Shown: positions 53,469-63,639, numbered from the stretch's first letter. The stretch: DNA of 64,000 bases from UBA7328 sp002471345 (GCA_964011275.1 CAXGOB010000018.1:6373-70372); one strand, 5' to 3'. The notes: generated by a model not told the origin, from the letters alone. Numbers and translations are program-made.

Positions 53469-53508
53469 AAGCCAACAACTTTAGTAGTCATTGGCTTTAT
53501 TTTCTTTC
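53469..53508. terminator. Bidirectional terminator between DUF2927 and the hydroxyacid dehydrogenase
   Basis: AAGCCAA (53469-53475) pairs with TTGGCTT (53491-53497). A T-rich run follows on the plus strand and an A-run precedes it, giving T residues for the minus strand too. The perfect palindrome CGTTCATGAACG (53510-53521) lies just to the right. Confidence 0.75.
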
Positions 53509-53552
53509 ACGTTCATGAACGAAGTGGGAACGCTAAGACATTGCTGTATCAT

Positions 53553-54497
53553 TTACCCTAATGTAGCAATTAACTTTTCTGCGAGTTCTATACCTATTTT
53601 TTCTTGTGCTTCTCCTGTACTTGCTCCTGTATGAGGAGTAAGCGATACCTTTTGATGATTTAATATATCAGCTCTTGGATTGGGTTCATTTTCAAATACA
53701 TCTAATCCAGCAGCCGCGATTTTACCACTATTTAATGCTGATATCATGGCTTCTTCATCAACAGTGCCACCTCTTGAGCAGTTTATAAGGATAACACCAT
53801 CTTTCATTTTTGAAAACCCATCTGTAGAAAGGACATACTTTCCAATGTTTGGAATATGAAGAGTAATGATATCCGCAGAAGCTAACATTTTATCCATCGG
53901 AACAGTATTTACATCTACATCCATTCCAATCTCTTTTCCACCTAATCTTAATGTCGCTTTATCTATAAACGGATCTACAGCCATGACATTCATTCCCATA
54001 CTTAATCCAATCTCAGCAGTAGATTGTCCTATTCTACCGAATCCTATTACACCTAAGGTTTTTCCTTCAAGTTCAAACCCTTTGGAGTAAGCTTTCTTGA
54101 GGGATTTGAACTCTGTACCACCTTTTGATGGCATATTTCTATTAGAATCATATAAAGATCTCGCTACTGATAGCATATGAGCAAATGCTAGTTCTGCTAC
54201 TGATCTAGATGATGCAGCCGGTGTGTTAAGAACAGCTATACCTTTACTTTTGGCATGATCCACATCAATATTATCTAAGCCAACACCACCTCTTCCTATT
54301 GCCTTTAGATTTGGACAAGCATCAATTAATTCAGTTCTTACTTTAGTCGCGCTTCTCACGCATATAGCATCGAAATCAGGCAATTGAGAAGGAAGATCTC
54401 CTTGCTCTATTTTGTCTAAACTTACTTCATGCCCAGCATCTTGAAGCAATTTAGCACCAGAAGGATGTATACCGTCGTTGATTAATATTTTAGCCAT
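53553..54497 (-). CDS. D-2-hydroxyacid dehydrogenase (phosphoglycerate-dehydrogenase-like)
   Basis: NAD-dependent dehydrogenase of 314 residues. N-terminal CVRSATKVRTELID, GRGGVGLDNIDVDHAKSKG, Rossmann GVIGFGRIGQSTAEIG, LHIPNIGKYVL, NCSRGGTVDEEAM (catalytic Arg/Glu) and LTPHTGAST (catalytic His). It lacks the C-terminal ACT domain of long SerA, as in many Bacteroidota phosphoglycerate dehydrogenases that start serine synthesis. Other 2-hydroxyacid substrates cannot be excluded. Lone gene; the region above it to 54893 is non-coding. Confidence 0.87.
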   Translation of the reverse strand: MAKILINDGIHPSGAKLLQDAGHEVSLDKIEQGDLPSQLPDFDAICVRSATKVRTELIDACPNLKAIGRGGVGLDNIDVDHAKSKGIAVLNTPAASSRSVAELAFAHMLSVARSLYDSNRNMPSKGGTEFKSLKKAYSKGFELEGKTLGVIGFGRIGQSTAEIGLSMGMNVMAVDPFIDKATLRLGGKEIGMDVDVNTVPMDKMLASADIITLHIPNIGKYVLSTDGFSKMKDGVILINCSRGGTVDEEAMISALNSGKIAAAGLDVFENEPNPRADILNHQKVSLTPHTGASTGEAQEKIGIELAEKLIATLG

Positions 54498-54893
54498 GGT
54501 AGGATATAATTTTATAATAAGTCACAAATGTATGACTAAGATCTTCTTAAGGAAAGTGCGGGTATTAAAAGGCTATTTAGACAAATAATCTTAATAATTG
54601 GATTATCATTCATCTTGCATAATAATGTGTAGTACTCTCCTTGAATATGAAATAAATAGGTAACTCATCTCTATTGTAGGAAAGAAAATTTGGGTGAATT
54701 AATATTCCAGAATCTTGGATTAATGATCTTTATCTTAATCATGTGCACAATTAGTTTCTTGTTTTAAGCGAAATAATCTTGAAATAGTTTTTCTTGTACA
54801 TCTAGAAGCCTCGCTTTTCTAGTAGTATAATAGAGTAGATATAAAAGTCAAAGAAAATTGAAAAGTTTAAAATCCAATTCTTAGCATTGTCGT
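54498..54893. other. 396-bp non-coding gap
   Basis: Holds the promoter region of the dehydrogenase on one side and of the nitroreductase on the other. I see no ORF, tRNA or repeat; one short hairpin CTAGAA/TTCTAG at 54802-54822, with no T-run. No match to TTTG-N20-TAnnTTTG found by eye. Confidence 0.5.
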
Positions 54894-55484
54894 ATGAAGC
54901 AACCAAAACCTTTTTCTATACTATCAGACATTATTCATCAGAGAAGATCCATTTTTCCTCCTATGTATACTGGAGAAAAAGTGGATGATAAGATCATATT
55001 AGAATTGCTTAATAATGCGAATCAGGCTCCTTCTCATAAAAAGACCAATCCTTGGAGGTTTCATGTCATTTCGGGAGATGGGTTGCTGCGATTGGCGAGT
55101 TTTTTTCAGAATACGTATAAAGAGAATATAGACCAAAGTGACTATAAAGAAGTAAAGTTTAAAAAACTTGGAACTAATTCTCTCAAGGCAAGTCATGTTA
55201 TAGTAGTCGGGGCAGAAATAAATCCTGAATCGGGTCTGCCAGAATGGGAGGAGATAGCTGCAGTAGCTGCTGCTGTTCAAAATCTGTATTTATCTGTTAC
55301 TGCATTTTCTCTTGGTGGTTATTGGAGTAGCCCTTCACTTATGATTAATCATATTCATGAATTTATAGATTTAAGAAAAGATGAAAAATGTCTTGGCTTT
55401 TTCTTTATAGGTATTCCGCAAGGTGACCTAGGTCTAAAAGTTGAGAAAGGCGATATTGTTGAAAAGGTCAAATGGTATCGATAA
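54894..55484 (+). CDS. Nitroreductase-family flavoprotein
   Basis: FMN-binding oxidoreductase of 196 residues. N-terminal IIHQRRSIFPPMYTGEKV (FMN phosphate Arg pair), ANQAPSHKKTNPWRFHVISG, and C-terminal SLGGYWSSPSLMI. Short length suits a nitroreductase of the NfsB/YdjA type; the physiological substrate is unknown, perhaps a quinone, nitro compound or flavin. Lone gene; about 95 bases before the acyl-CoA dehydrogenase gene. Confidence 0.85.
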   Translation: MKQPKPFSILSDIIHQRRSIFPPMYTGEKVDDKIILELLNNANQAPSHKKTNPWRFHVISGDGLLRLASFFQNTYKENIDQSDYKEVKFKKLGTNSLKASHVIVVGAEINPESGLPEWEEIAAVAAAVQNLYLSVTAFSLGGYWSSPSLMINHIHEFIDLRKDEKCLGFFFIGIPQGDLGLKVEKGDIVEKVKWYR

Positions 55485-55579
55485 AATAATATTCTATTAA
55501 TTACTGATATATAGACAAAGTTTATTGAAGTAAGAATATAAAACCCCAATCTTTGATAACTCTTTAGAAAGAAATTGGA

Positions 55580-56470
55580 ATGAAGAAAATAGCAGTAATA
55601 GGAGCAGGAACAATGGGGAATGGTATCGCTCATATATTTGCTCAAAGCGGCCATGATGTATCTTTAATAGATGTAAATGAGGAAGCCTTAAAAAAGGCTA
55701 TCTCTACAATTGAAAGAAATTTAGATAGACAGCTTACCAAGAATAAAATCACAATTGCAGAGGTGAAATCTGCACTTCAACATATCAAAACATTCACTGA
55801 AATGTCAGAAGGAGTAAAAGGAGCTGATTTAGTGATTGAAGCCGCAACTGAGAATGGAGATATCAAGGCTAAAATATTTAAGACTTTGGATGAAGTCACG
55901 GACCCATCTACCATATTAGCATCTAATACTTCATCTATTTCCATTACTAAAATCGCAGCTGGAACAAGCAGACCAGATAAGGTGATAGGAATGCATTTCT
56001 TCAACCCTGTACCTGTCATGAAATTAGTAGAAGTAATCAGAGGATATTGCACCTCAGATGAAGTCACTGCTTCAATAATGGATATTACTCAAAAACTGGG
56101 AAAGGTCGCTGTAGAAGTGAATGATTACCCTGGATTTACTTCAAATAGAATCCTGATGCCTATGATTAATGAAGCCATTTATACTCTTCATGAAGGAGTA
56201 GCTGGAGTTCAAGAAATTGATACCGTTATGAAATTAGGAATGGCTCATCCTATGGGGCCTTTACAGTTAGCTGATTTTGTAGGATTGGATGTATGTTTAG
56301 CTATTTGCAATGTTTTATATGAAGGATTTGGAAATCCTAAGTATGCGCCTTGCCCTTTATTAGTGAATATGGTGACTGCCGGTAAGATGGGTAAGAAATC
56401 GGGAGAGGGTTTTTATGATTACAGCGGAGGTGGCAAGGATTTGGTGGTGAGTAAAAGTTTTGCTCAATAG
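55580..56470 (+). CDS. 3-hydroxybutyryl-CoA / 3-hydroxyacyl-CoA dehydrogenase
   Basis: Fatty-acid/ketone-body enzyme of 296 residues, oxidising (S)-3-hydroxyacyl-CoA with NAD. Rossmann motif IGAGTMGNGIAHIFAQSGHDV, the signature FFNPVPVMKLVEVI with catalytic His in GMHFFNP, a later NDYPGFTSNRILMPMINEA (Asn/His active-site helix) and LGMAHPMGPLQLADFVGLD. Length is that of the monofunctional Hbd/PaaH type. Single gene; about 160 bases before the amidohydrolase. Confidence 0.92.
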   Translation: MKKIAVIGAGTMGNGIAHIFAQSGHDVSLIDVNEEALKKAISTIERNLDRQLTKNKITIAEVKSALQHIKTFTEMSEGVKGADLVIEAATENGDIKAKIFKTLDEVTDPSTILASNTSSISITKIAAGTSRPDKVIGMHFFNPVPVMKLVEVIRGYCTSDEVTASIMDITQKLGKVAVEVNDYPGFTSNRILMPMINEAIYTLHEGVAGVQEIDTVMKLGMAHPMGPLQLADFVGLDVCLAICNVLYEGFGNPKYAPCPLLVNMVTAGKMGKKSGEGFYDYSGGGKDLVVSKSFAQ

Positions 56471-56631
56471 AACTTTGTGAATTTAACTAAGCAAATGAAG
56501 TTACTTCTGCAGAAATAGTATTAACTGGAAAGTTTGACTGTCGAGGCTTGCTCACTCTGTAATAGAAGTTAGGAGATACGTACAGTTTGGATGATAGATA
56601 GAAAACTGAATTACTTTTAAAATGTAGTACT

Positions 56632-58362
56632 GTGTCAATTACAATAATTAGAAATGGGCTTTATTTTGATGGCTCTGATAAAAAAGGTAGAAAAGCGGAT
56701 GTTTTAGTCAAAGAGGGGAAAATTGAAAGTATTTTACCCAAAGCTCCTAAGATTGAAGAAGCTAAAGATATAGATGCCACAGGCAAATGGGTAACACCTG
56801 GATTTATTGATATCCATACTCATTATGATGCAGAAGTAGAAGTAATGCCAGGATTAAAGGAGTCTTTAAGGCATGGTACCACGACAGTAGTAATGGGAAA
56901 CTGTTCTATATCTGCCGCCATTGGTAAAGATGAAGATATCGTAGATCTATTTTGTCGAGTTGAAAATATGCCGGCTCAGGTTTTGACAGAATGGATAAAA
57001 GATAAAATTACTTGGAGAACACTTGGTGAATATTACGAGCATTTGGATTCACTTTCTATTGGACCAAATATTGCAAGTTTTGTAGGGCATTCTAATCTTC
57101 GAATAGCGTCAATGGGAGTGGAAAGGAGCTTCAAAAAGACTAGAGCAAATAAAGATGAAAATGCCAAAATGGTTGCCTATCTAGAGGAAGCAATGGAGGC
57201 AGGATATTTGGGGATGTCAATTGATATGCTTCCTTTCCATAGATGGGGAGGAGTTTTCAATAAGGAGTATAAAGGGGCTTCTGTACCTTCTCAGCAAGCT
57301 TCAGTAAAAGAATATAGAAGGCTTGCTAACATTCTAAGAAAATACAACAGAGTGCTTCAGGCCACCCCTAATGCTTTAGATAAAATGTCAGGAATTCATT
57401 TGTTAGGAATGAGTGCAGGTTTATTCAGAAAACCTTTGAAGACGACCATTGTGGCTGCTATGGATTTAAAATCAGATGAAAAAATTCACAAATTGGTAAC
57501 TTCTCTGGCTATCCTTGGTAAGAAGTTCTTCAATGCAGATATGAAATTTCAGGCTTTGGCTATGCCTTTCTTGAATTATGGAGAAGGTCCTATAACTCCT
57601 TTATTTGAAGAGTTTCCTTCTATGGTAAAAGTAATTGGAGCTTCAGCGGAGGAAAGAAGGGCCTCGTTCGGGGATCCAATTTTTAGAGATTGGTTTAGAA
57701 AGGATTGGAATCATAAATCTACTTCAGTGTTCCCAAGATTACTCAAAGAAATGACAGTGACAAAGGCTCCTGATGCAAGCCTCATTGGTCAGACATTTGA
57801 AGATTTGGCATTTAGCAAAAGTCAAGATGGATTAGATATGTTTATGGATTTGATGATCAAATATGATACAGATCTGGTTTGGAAATGCACAGCTGCTAAT
57901 CATCGCGACGATGTAAGAGTTAAACTTTTGGCCCATGAAGCCACGATTCCGGGCTTTAATGATTCTGGAGCTCATAATGTAAATATGGCTTTTCATGATG
58001 GGTCACTTCAGGCACTAAGACAATCTTTAGACTATCCTGAAATTTTTCCAATTGAAAAGGCTATTAATCGATTGACAAAAATGCCAGCTGAGTGGCTGGG
58101 GCTTGATGCTGGATCAATAGAAGAGGGTTGTCGAGCAGATATCTGTGTTATAGACCCTAAAAAGTTACATTCAGAATTAACAGAAGAACCAATTGAAGAC
58201 TATCATCCAAATTTAAAAGGTGCATTTAGATATGTTAAAAGGTCTGATGGGGTAGTGAATCACGTATTTGTTAGTGGAGAAGAAGTATTTAATGATTCAA
58301 AAGGATTTGCTGATGGGCTAGGTAAGACGAAGTATGGTCAGTTGTTGAGAAGTATGAATTGA
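56632..58362 (+). CDS. N-acyl-D-amino-acid deacylase-type amidohydrolase
   Basis: A 576-residue amidohydrolase with GTG start. The metal-site HxH is HTHYDAEVEVMPGL (shortened HTHYDAEV), with GTTTVVMGNCSIS (Cys ligand position of D-aminoacylases), FVGHSNLRIASMG (His), and GFNDSGAHNVNMAFHDG (Asp ligand). The C-terminal GCRADICVID closes the beta domain. D-aminoacylase or a related D-hydantoinase-like activity is likely. Ends 60 bases before a strong bidirectional terminator. Confidence 0.88.
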   Translation: MSITIIRNGLYFDGSDKKGRKADVLVKEGKIESILPKAPKIEEAKDIDATGKWVTPGFIDIHTHYDAEVEVMPGLKESLRHGTTTVVMGNCSISAAIGKDEDIVDLFCRVENMPAQVLTEWIKDKITWRTLGEYYEHLDSLSIGPNIASFVGHSNLRIASMGVERSFKKTRANKDENAKMVAYLEEAMEAGYLGMSIDMLPFHRWGGVFNKEYKGASVPSQQASVKEYRRLANILRKYNRVLQATPNALDKMSGIHLLGMSAGLFRKPLKTTIVAAMDLKSDEKIHKLVTSLAILGKKFFNADMKFQALAMPFLNYGEGPITPLFEEFPSMVKVIGASAEERRASFGDPIFRDWFRKDWNHKSTSVFPRLLKEMTVTKAPDASLIGQTFEDLAFSKSQDGLDMFMDLMIKYDTDLVWKCTAANHRDDVRVKLLAHEATIPGFNDSGAHNVNMAFHDGSLQALRQSLDYPEIFPIEKAINRLTKMPAEWLGLDAGSIEEGCRADICVIDPKKLHSELTEEPIEDYHPNLKGAFRYVKRSDGVVNHVFVSGEEVFNDSKGFADGLGKTKYGQLLRSMN

Positions 58363-58425
58363 CCAACCTTCTATCGATTGAATTGTAGGCACGAATCCAA
58401 AGGATGATGGCCTAAAAGAAAAAAA

Positions 58426-58456
58426 CCTCGACCTAAAAAGGTCGAGGCACTTTTTT
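58426..58456. terminator. Terminator between the amidohydrolase and ftsZ
   Basis: CCTCGACCT (58426-58434) pairs perfectly with AGGTCGAGG (58439-58447), a 9-bp stem with a 4-base loop, then six T residues (58451-58456) on the plus strand; an A-run precedes the stem and gives T residues for the minus strand. Confidence 0.85.
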
Positions 58457-58529
58457 AATAAACCAATCTCATATTAAGAGAAATATATAGCTCTGGTAAT
58501 CAGCCAGAACTTAAAAAGACGAAATCCAT

Positions 58530-58573
58530 AACCGGGAGGTCCTATCCTATTCTCAGAAGGATATAGCTCGGTT
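58530..58573. other. Hairpin just downstream of ftsZ
   Basis: AACCG (58530-58534) pairs with CGGTT (58569-58573) and inside them TATCCT (58543-58548) pairs with AGGATA (58558-58563). The structure begins directly after the ftsZ stop on the minus strand. No clear T-run; may be a stabilising 3' hairpin or a weak terminator of the cell-division operon. Confidence 0.35.
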
Positions 58574-58574
58574 C

Positions 58575-60035
58575 TTAGTCTACATTATCATGTAGAAAGC
58601 TGTTACCACTCTCCCTGATAGGATTGTCTTCATCCATCGTAACCTCAAATCTTGAAGTACGATCAGATGTGATTTCTCGTACACTGTCGAGTATTACATT
58701 TCTCCGCTTATAAGCTGGTTCACTCTCCATATTGGAGATAGATCTGGGATCATCCAGATTTTTCATTACTCCCTGTCGCATATAATCGCGACGGGCTTTT
58801 TCCATTTCTGCAAATTTTTCTTTTTCATTTTCATCTGCCCTTCGATTATGAGAAGGATTGCTGTAGGAAGGCTCGATCTTGTCTTCATTCCAGCTAGATG
58901 TATTTGTTACTTTATATTGATCAATCGTTGATTTTATGTCATCATCTTCAAAATCTATAGTATGAGCTTCATCACCTTCTGCTATGCCCATTACTATACC
59001 ATTTTCAGGACTAAAGGCCATATCTTCATCTAAAGGAATGAATACAGTATCATCCACTTTTTTCTCTTTTACTAATGTCTTTTCATTGAACCCTGTTGCA
59101 ATAATGGTTACGGATACTTTATTTCCTAATGCTTCATCTCTACATGTACCGAATATCATATCAGTACCATAACCAGCTTCTTCTTGCACGTAATCAGTGA
59201 TTTCTGTAAGTTCATCCATTGTGAGTTCATCCGTGCCCGAAGTTATATTTAATAGAATATTCTTAGCACCTCGTATATCATTGTCCTCGAGGAGTGGAGA
59301 GTTCATAGCTTCCTGAATTGCTTTCCGAGCTCTGTTGTCACCTTCAGCCACAGAATTGCCCATAATTGCTACTCCGCTTTCTTTCATCACGGTATTGACA
59401 TCGGCAAAGTCAACATTTATAATACCTGCCACAGTAATAATCTCTGCTATTCCCTTGGCTGCAGTTGTCAATACGTCATCGGCTTGTGAGAAAGCATCAC
59501 CAATGGCCATATTACCATAATTGTCTTTAATCCTTTGATTAGAAATGGTCAAAATGGAATCGACATTTTTCTTCATTTCTTCTAATCCTTCCAGGGCTAG
59601 TCGCATTCTTTTTGTGCCTTCAAATTTGAATGGTAAAGTCACAATTGCAACTGTAAGGATACCCATTTCTTTAGCAATTCGTGCTACTTCAGGAGCAGCA
59701 CCAGTACCTGTGCCACCACCCATTCCGGCTGTAATAAAAATCATTTTAGTCTCTTCACCGAAATATGCTTTAAGTTCGGCTTCTGATTCTATACATGCTT
59801 GCTTTCCTACTTCTGGTTGTGAGCCTGCACCTCTTCCTTCTGTCAATGTCGGACCAAGAGATATTTTCAATGGAACCGAGTTGTTTTCCATTGCCTGATG
59901 GTCCGTATTACAAATTGCAAAACTTACTCCTGTAATACCTTGATCATACATGTGCGAAACTGCATTTCCACCGCCACCACCGACACCTATTACTTTGATT
60001 ATCGAGTCGTTATCTTTTATTCTTACTTTCTTCAT
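58575..60035 (-). CDS. ftsZ: Cell division protein FtsZ
   Basis: Tubulin-like GTPase that forms the cytokinetic ring. 486 residues, with the GTPase core followed by a long (about 170-residue) Bacteroidota-type linker. GVGGGGGNAVSHMYDQG, NTDHQAM, GMGGGTGTGAAPEVA (the tubulin signature), NRARKAIQEAM, and the ending SFLHDNVD, a tail found in Bacteroidota FtsZ in place of the usual conserved C-terminal peptide. Starts 18 bases after ftsA. Confidence 0.97.
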   Translation of the reverse strand: MKKVRIKDNDSIIKVIGVGGGGGNAVSHMYDQGITGVSFAICNTDHQAMENNSVPLKISLGPTLTEGRGAGSQPEVGKQACIESEAELKAYFGEETKMIFITAGMGGGTGTGAAPEVARIAKEMGILTVAIVTLPFKFEGTKRMRLALEGLEEMKKNVDSILTISNQRIKDNYGNMAIGDAFSQADDVLTTAAKGIAEIITVAGIINVDFADVNTVMKESGVAIMGNSVAEGDNRARKAIQEAMNSPLLEDNDIRGAKNILLNITSGTDELTMDELTEITDYVQEEAGYGTDMIFGTCRDEALGNKVSVTIIATGFNEKTLVKEKKVDDTVFIPLDEDMAFSPENGIVMGIAEGDEAHTIDFEDDDIKSTIDQYKVTNTSSWNEDKIEPSYSNPSHNRRADENEKEKFAEMEKARRDYMRQGVMKNLDDPRSISNMESEPAYKRRNVILDSVREITSDRTSRFEVTMDEDNPIRESGNSFLHDNVD

Positions 60036-60052
60036 TTTTTGATCTTTTTGGA

Positions 60053-61402
60053 TTAGAAATCGGAGTCTGGTGTTGATTCAAAAAATTCCTTGGTATAGGT
60101 GAATAGCTTATTGAACCACTGATCTTTGTCTACGAGTTTTCGCTGTGGAGTGGTGTTATCCATGTTTTCTTCATTCATTCCTTCATCCACAGTTTCAAAG
60201 ATTTCATTTTCATAGGCCTCTTTTAGTTCTGCATTCTTGATGGCATGTATAAGTAGACCAATACTAGTGGCGTAAATTGGACTGGCAAGATTGGCATTAT
60301 ACCCATGAGCTAAATGCTCTATTGGTTCTCCTTTTCTGCATGACATACCTGTGTGATATTCTGCGAGTAATTCTAGATTTTTCATTAGAGAACCACCTCC
60401 AGTAAGTACTAATCCTGCTATTAGATTCTTCTCATACCCAGATCTCTTTATTTCCCAAAAGACATAATCAAAAATCTCCTCTAATCTTGCTTGAATGATT
60501 CTTGCTAAATTCTTTTCGGATATCTCTTTGTGTTCTTTTCCTCTAAAACCAGGAATTGTAATTATGCGATTATCATATATTTCATCTGCTAATGCAGATC
60601 CAAATCTTACTTTCAGCTTTTCAGCTTGTGTGTGCATCACACTACATCCTTCTTGTATATCCTTAGTGATTACATTTCCACCAAAAGGAATAACTGCCGT
60701 ATGTCGTATGATTCCATCTTTAAATACTGTGATGTCTGTAGTTCCACCACCTATATCTACTAATGCTACTCCGGCTTCTTTCTCTTGTTCAGAAAGTACT
60801 GCATCTGCAGAAGCAATAGGTTCTAAAGTCATGTCGGCAAGACCAATGTCCACTTTTTCAATACATCTCATGATGTTTTTAGTGGCACTCATCTGGCCAG
60901 TAATGATATGGAAATTAGCTTCCAACCGAATTCCGCTCATTCCAATTGGGTCTATAATGCCTTGCTCATCATCTACAGTGAATTCTTGTGGTAGAACATG
61001 AAGTATCTTGTCTCCTGGAGGTAAAACTAGCTTGTACATATCAGCTATCAGCCTGTCTACATCATCTTGTGATATCTCAGAGTCCATATCATTTCTAATC
61101 AGTAATCCTCGATGATGAAGACTTTTAATATGTTGCCCTGCTATACCTACATGAACACTGTTAAAACTTGTTTTGGCATTTTTCTCAGCAGCTTCTATTG
61201 CACCTCGAATAGCTTTTACGGTTTTGTCAATATTAGATACAACCCCTCTTGATACACCTTCACTTTTCACTATGCCCACACCTAATACGTCTACTTTGTC
61301 GTATTGGTTTTTTCGACCTGCAATGGCACATACCTTAGTGGTACCAATGTCAAGTGCGACTGTGATAGGATTGTCTTTTTTATAAAATTCTTCCATAGCC
61401 AT
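60053..61402 (-). CDS. ftsA: Cell division protein FtsA
   Basis: Actin-like protein that tethers FtsZ to the membrane. 449 residues. ATP-binding phosphate-1 VALDIGTTKVCAIAGR, phosphate-2 VALVDIGGGTTDITVF, adenosine motif AGLVLTGGGSLMKNL. The family's usual amphipathic C-terminal helix is visible as QWFNKLFTYTKEFF. Six bases separate it from ftsQ. Confidence 0.96.
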   Translation of the reverse strand: MAMEEFYKKDNPITVALDIGTTKVCAIAGRKNQYDKVDVLGVGIVKSEGVSRGVVSNIDKTVKAIRGAIEAAEKNAKTSFNSVHVGIAGQHIKSLHHRGLLIRNDMDSEISQDDVDRLIADMYKLVLPPGDKILHVLPQEFTVDDEQGIIDPIGMSGIRLEANFHIITGQMSATKNIMRCIEKVDIGLADMTLEPIASADAVLSEQEKEAGVALVDIGGGTTDITVFKDGIIRHTAVIPFGGNVITKDIQEGCSVMHTQAEKLKVRFGSALADEIYDNRIITIPGFRGKEHKEISEKNLARIIQARLEEIFDYVFWEIKRSGYEKNLIAGLVLTGGGSLMKNLELLAEYHTGMSCRKGEPIEHLAHGYNANLASPIYATSIGLLIHAIKNAELKEAYENEIFETVDEGMNEENMDNTTPQRKLVDKDQWFNKLFTYTKEFFESTPDSDF

Positions 61403-61407
61403 AGGAT

Positions 61408-62175
61408 TTAAGGATTTGTAGTTCTTGGAATGACCTGATTTTTAATCGAAATATCTATCTCATCATATTTTCCCCAGGCATTATTATGAGTCATTTCTGT
61501 CTCATAAAATGTCTTGAGATTCTGTAATTTTTGATCCAAATGGTTCAAATCATTTATTACAATGATTTCAGTACCCATTTTAGGTATCATTTTTATTCTT
61601 TCGTTTTCAAAGTGAATCTGTTCTATCAAAGCAGTGAAGAATTTGTCTTTCCTCAAAGCAGAAATGATGGTGTAACAGTCCTTAATATTTCCTTTTTTCT
61701 TTTTCCAATCTGGAGAGTATGATTCTATCTCTCCTGTGGCGACAGGCACACGTATAGCTTTAAAATCTTGCTTAGAAACAAATTCTCCTTCTTGGTCTAG
61801 GTAATACTGAGCCCCTGACTTATCTATTATTCTTACAATAGGTCTTCTTTGAATTATACTTATATGCAGTTCACGCCGTGCGTCTAGATGTATCTCAGTG
61901 CTAAGGATTCTATTGTCTTTCGATATATACGCTTCTAACTTTGAAAGGTCTAATTCTGATATTTTAATTGGGCCAGCATTAAGGTCGTAAACCTCATTCA
62001 CCTTGGTTTTAATTTCTTTAGTGGATATTAGTTTTCTTGCACCTTCTACACTTTCTATTGCATAAAAAATCTTTTCTACCTTTCTATTTTGAGTAGTAAG
62101 TATAGAAGTGATCCACACTGCAAGGACTGCAATGCTACTTATGAATAGGGTAATATGTGACCAGTTGAGTTTCAT
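61408..62175 (-). CDS. ftsQ: Cell division protein FtsQ/DivIB
   Basis: Bitopic divisome protein of 255 residues: an N-terminal membrane helix (ITLFISSIAVLAVWITSIL), then a POTRA-like region (STKEIKTKVNEVYDLNAGPI with LSKLEAYISKDNRI) and the beta domain with a typical RRPIVRIIDKSGAQYYLDQEG block. Sequence is divergent, as usual in Bacteroidota; position between murC and ftsA supports it. Six bases before ftsA. Confidence 0.9.
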   Translation of the reverse strand: MKLNWSHITLFISSIAVLAVWITSILTTQNRKVEKIFYAIESVEGARKLISTKEIKTKVNEVYDLNAGPIKISELDLSKLEAYISKDNRILSTEIHLDARRELHISIIQRRPIVRIIDKSGAQYYLDQEGEFVSKQDFKAIRVPVATGEIESYSPDWKKKKGNIKDCYTIISALRKDKFFTALIEQIHFENERIKMIPKMGTEIIVINDLNHLDQKLQNLKTFYETEMTHNNAWGKYDEIDISIKNQVIPRTTNP

Positions 62176-62247
62176 TTAGTTCTTTAACTCTTTGTCTCGT
62201 TTATTAAGTAAATTTTATTGTTTAAAATTTTAAGTCTCTAGCTACTT

Positions 62248-63639
62248 TCAGTTAAAAACTTCTTCTTTTATAATAGGCACTAGTTTATCAATATCTCCTG
62301 CTCCAAGTGTTGCTAGTACTTCTATTTTTCTGCTTTTCAATTCGTTTATTAATTCTTCTTTATCCACAACTTTCTTATGCTCCAATTTCATTCTGTCCAA
62401 AATGATCTGCGATGTAACTCCATTTATTGGAAGTTCCCTTGCAGGATAAATAGGCAATAATATCACTTCATCAGATTGATCAAGCTCTTCAGCAAAACCA
62501 CTTACAAAATCTCTAGTCCTTGTAAAAAGATGTGGTTGAAAAACCACAGATATTTTTTTACCTGGAAATGATTTCCTTAAACTCCCAACCATGGCTTTTA
62601 TTTCCATCGGATGGTGCGCATAGTCATCAATAAAGATTTGATTAACAGTTTTATGTATTACTTCAAATCGTCTCCATATTCCTTTGAATGTGGATATCTG
62701 TTTTCTTATAGAGTCCCATGACATTCCCATTTTATGGGCGATTATTGAAGCACCTACACTATTCAAGGCATTGTGCCTTCCTGGAAATAGAACATTTAGT
62801 ACTATCTCCCTACCTTCACAATTTATCACGACATCTGTATTCAGTTCTTTTGCTATAAGACTGATTACATTTATATCTGTCTTTTTTTTATCCGCTTCTT
62901 TGATACTTCCGTATTTAATAGTGGATATATTTTTGTCCTCTAACTCTGCTAACCAATCTTTACTCATCATATCCCTGACATGATCAGGAACTACAAGCAT
63001 TCCTCCATTCTTAATCTGCAGTGTAAACTCCCGATAAGATTCTACCATTTCTTCTCCTGTACCGTAGATGTCTAAGTGATCAGGATCTAAAGCCTGAATT
63101 ATAGCTATATCAGGATAAAGTCTCAAAAAAGACCTATCATACTCATCTGCCTCGATTACTACCCATTTGCTGCTACCATAAAGAAAATTGGTATTATAAT
63201 TTACCATTATCCCGCCTACAAAACAGGTGACCTCATTATCTGACCCCTTCATTATATGAGAGAGCATGGAGGACGTACTAGTCTTTCCATGAGTACCTGC
63301 CACAGCTATTACCCTAGATTCATTAAGAATCTCTTTGAGCAATTCTGACCTTTTGTACAGAGTGAAATCATTATCAATGAACCAGTTTTTCTGTTTATGA
63401 TCAGCAGGTATTGCTGGAGTATATACAACAATGTCAATATTAGTAGGTATGAACTCGACATCATCTGTATAATGAATGTTCATTCCTTCACTGACTAACT
63501 TTTTAGTCAGTTTGGTTTCGGTACGGTCATAACCATACACTTCTATTCCTTTGTTAAAAAGATACCTAGCGAGTGCACTCATTCCTATGCCTCCAACACC
63601 TATAAAAAAGGCCCTCTTTTTACCTTCTAAAAAATTCAT
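62248..63639 (-). CDS. murC: UDP-N-acetylmuramate-L-alanine ligase
   Basis: ATP-dependent ligase adding L-alanine to UDP-MurNAc, first amino acid of the stem peptide. 463 residues. N-terminal UDP-binding FIGVGGIGMSALARYL, ATP loop VAGTHGKTSTSSMLSH, the EADEYDRSFL pair, DHLDIYG, GRHNALNSVGAS, FIDDYAHHPMEIKA and VFQPHLFTRTRDF of Mur ligases. Cytosolic. Follows murG by 28 bases and precedes ftsQ by 72. Confidence 0.96.
   Translation of the reverse strand: MNFLEGKKRAFFIGVGGIGMSALARYLFNKGIEVYGYDRTETKLTKKLVSEGMNIHYTDDVEFIPTNIDIVVYTPAIPADHKQKNWFIDNDFTLYKRSELLKEILNESRVIAVAGTHGKTSTSSMLSHIMKGSDNEVTCFVGGIMVNYNTNFLYGSSKWVVIEADEYDRSFLRLYPDIAIIQALDPDHLDIYGTGEEMVESYREFTLQIKNGGMLVVPDHVRDMMSKDWLAELEDKNISTIKYGSIKEADKKKTDINVISLIAKELNTDVVINCEGREIVLNVLFPGRHNALNSVGASIIAHKMGMSWDSIRKQISTFKGIWRRFEVIHKTVNQIFIDDYAHHPMEIKAMVGSLRKSFPGKKISVVFQPHLFTRTRDFVSGFAEELDQSDEVILLPIYPARELPINGVTSQIILDRMKLEHKKVVDKEELINELKSRKIEVLATLGAGDIDKLVPIIKEEVFN

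Noticed and set aside
60495..61001. A 168-codon open frame antisense within ftsA
   Set aside because: It lies wholly inside a strongly conserved gene on the other strand, has no family motif, and is low-complexity Ser/Ile/Pro-rich as antisense frames usually are.
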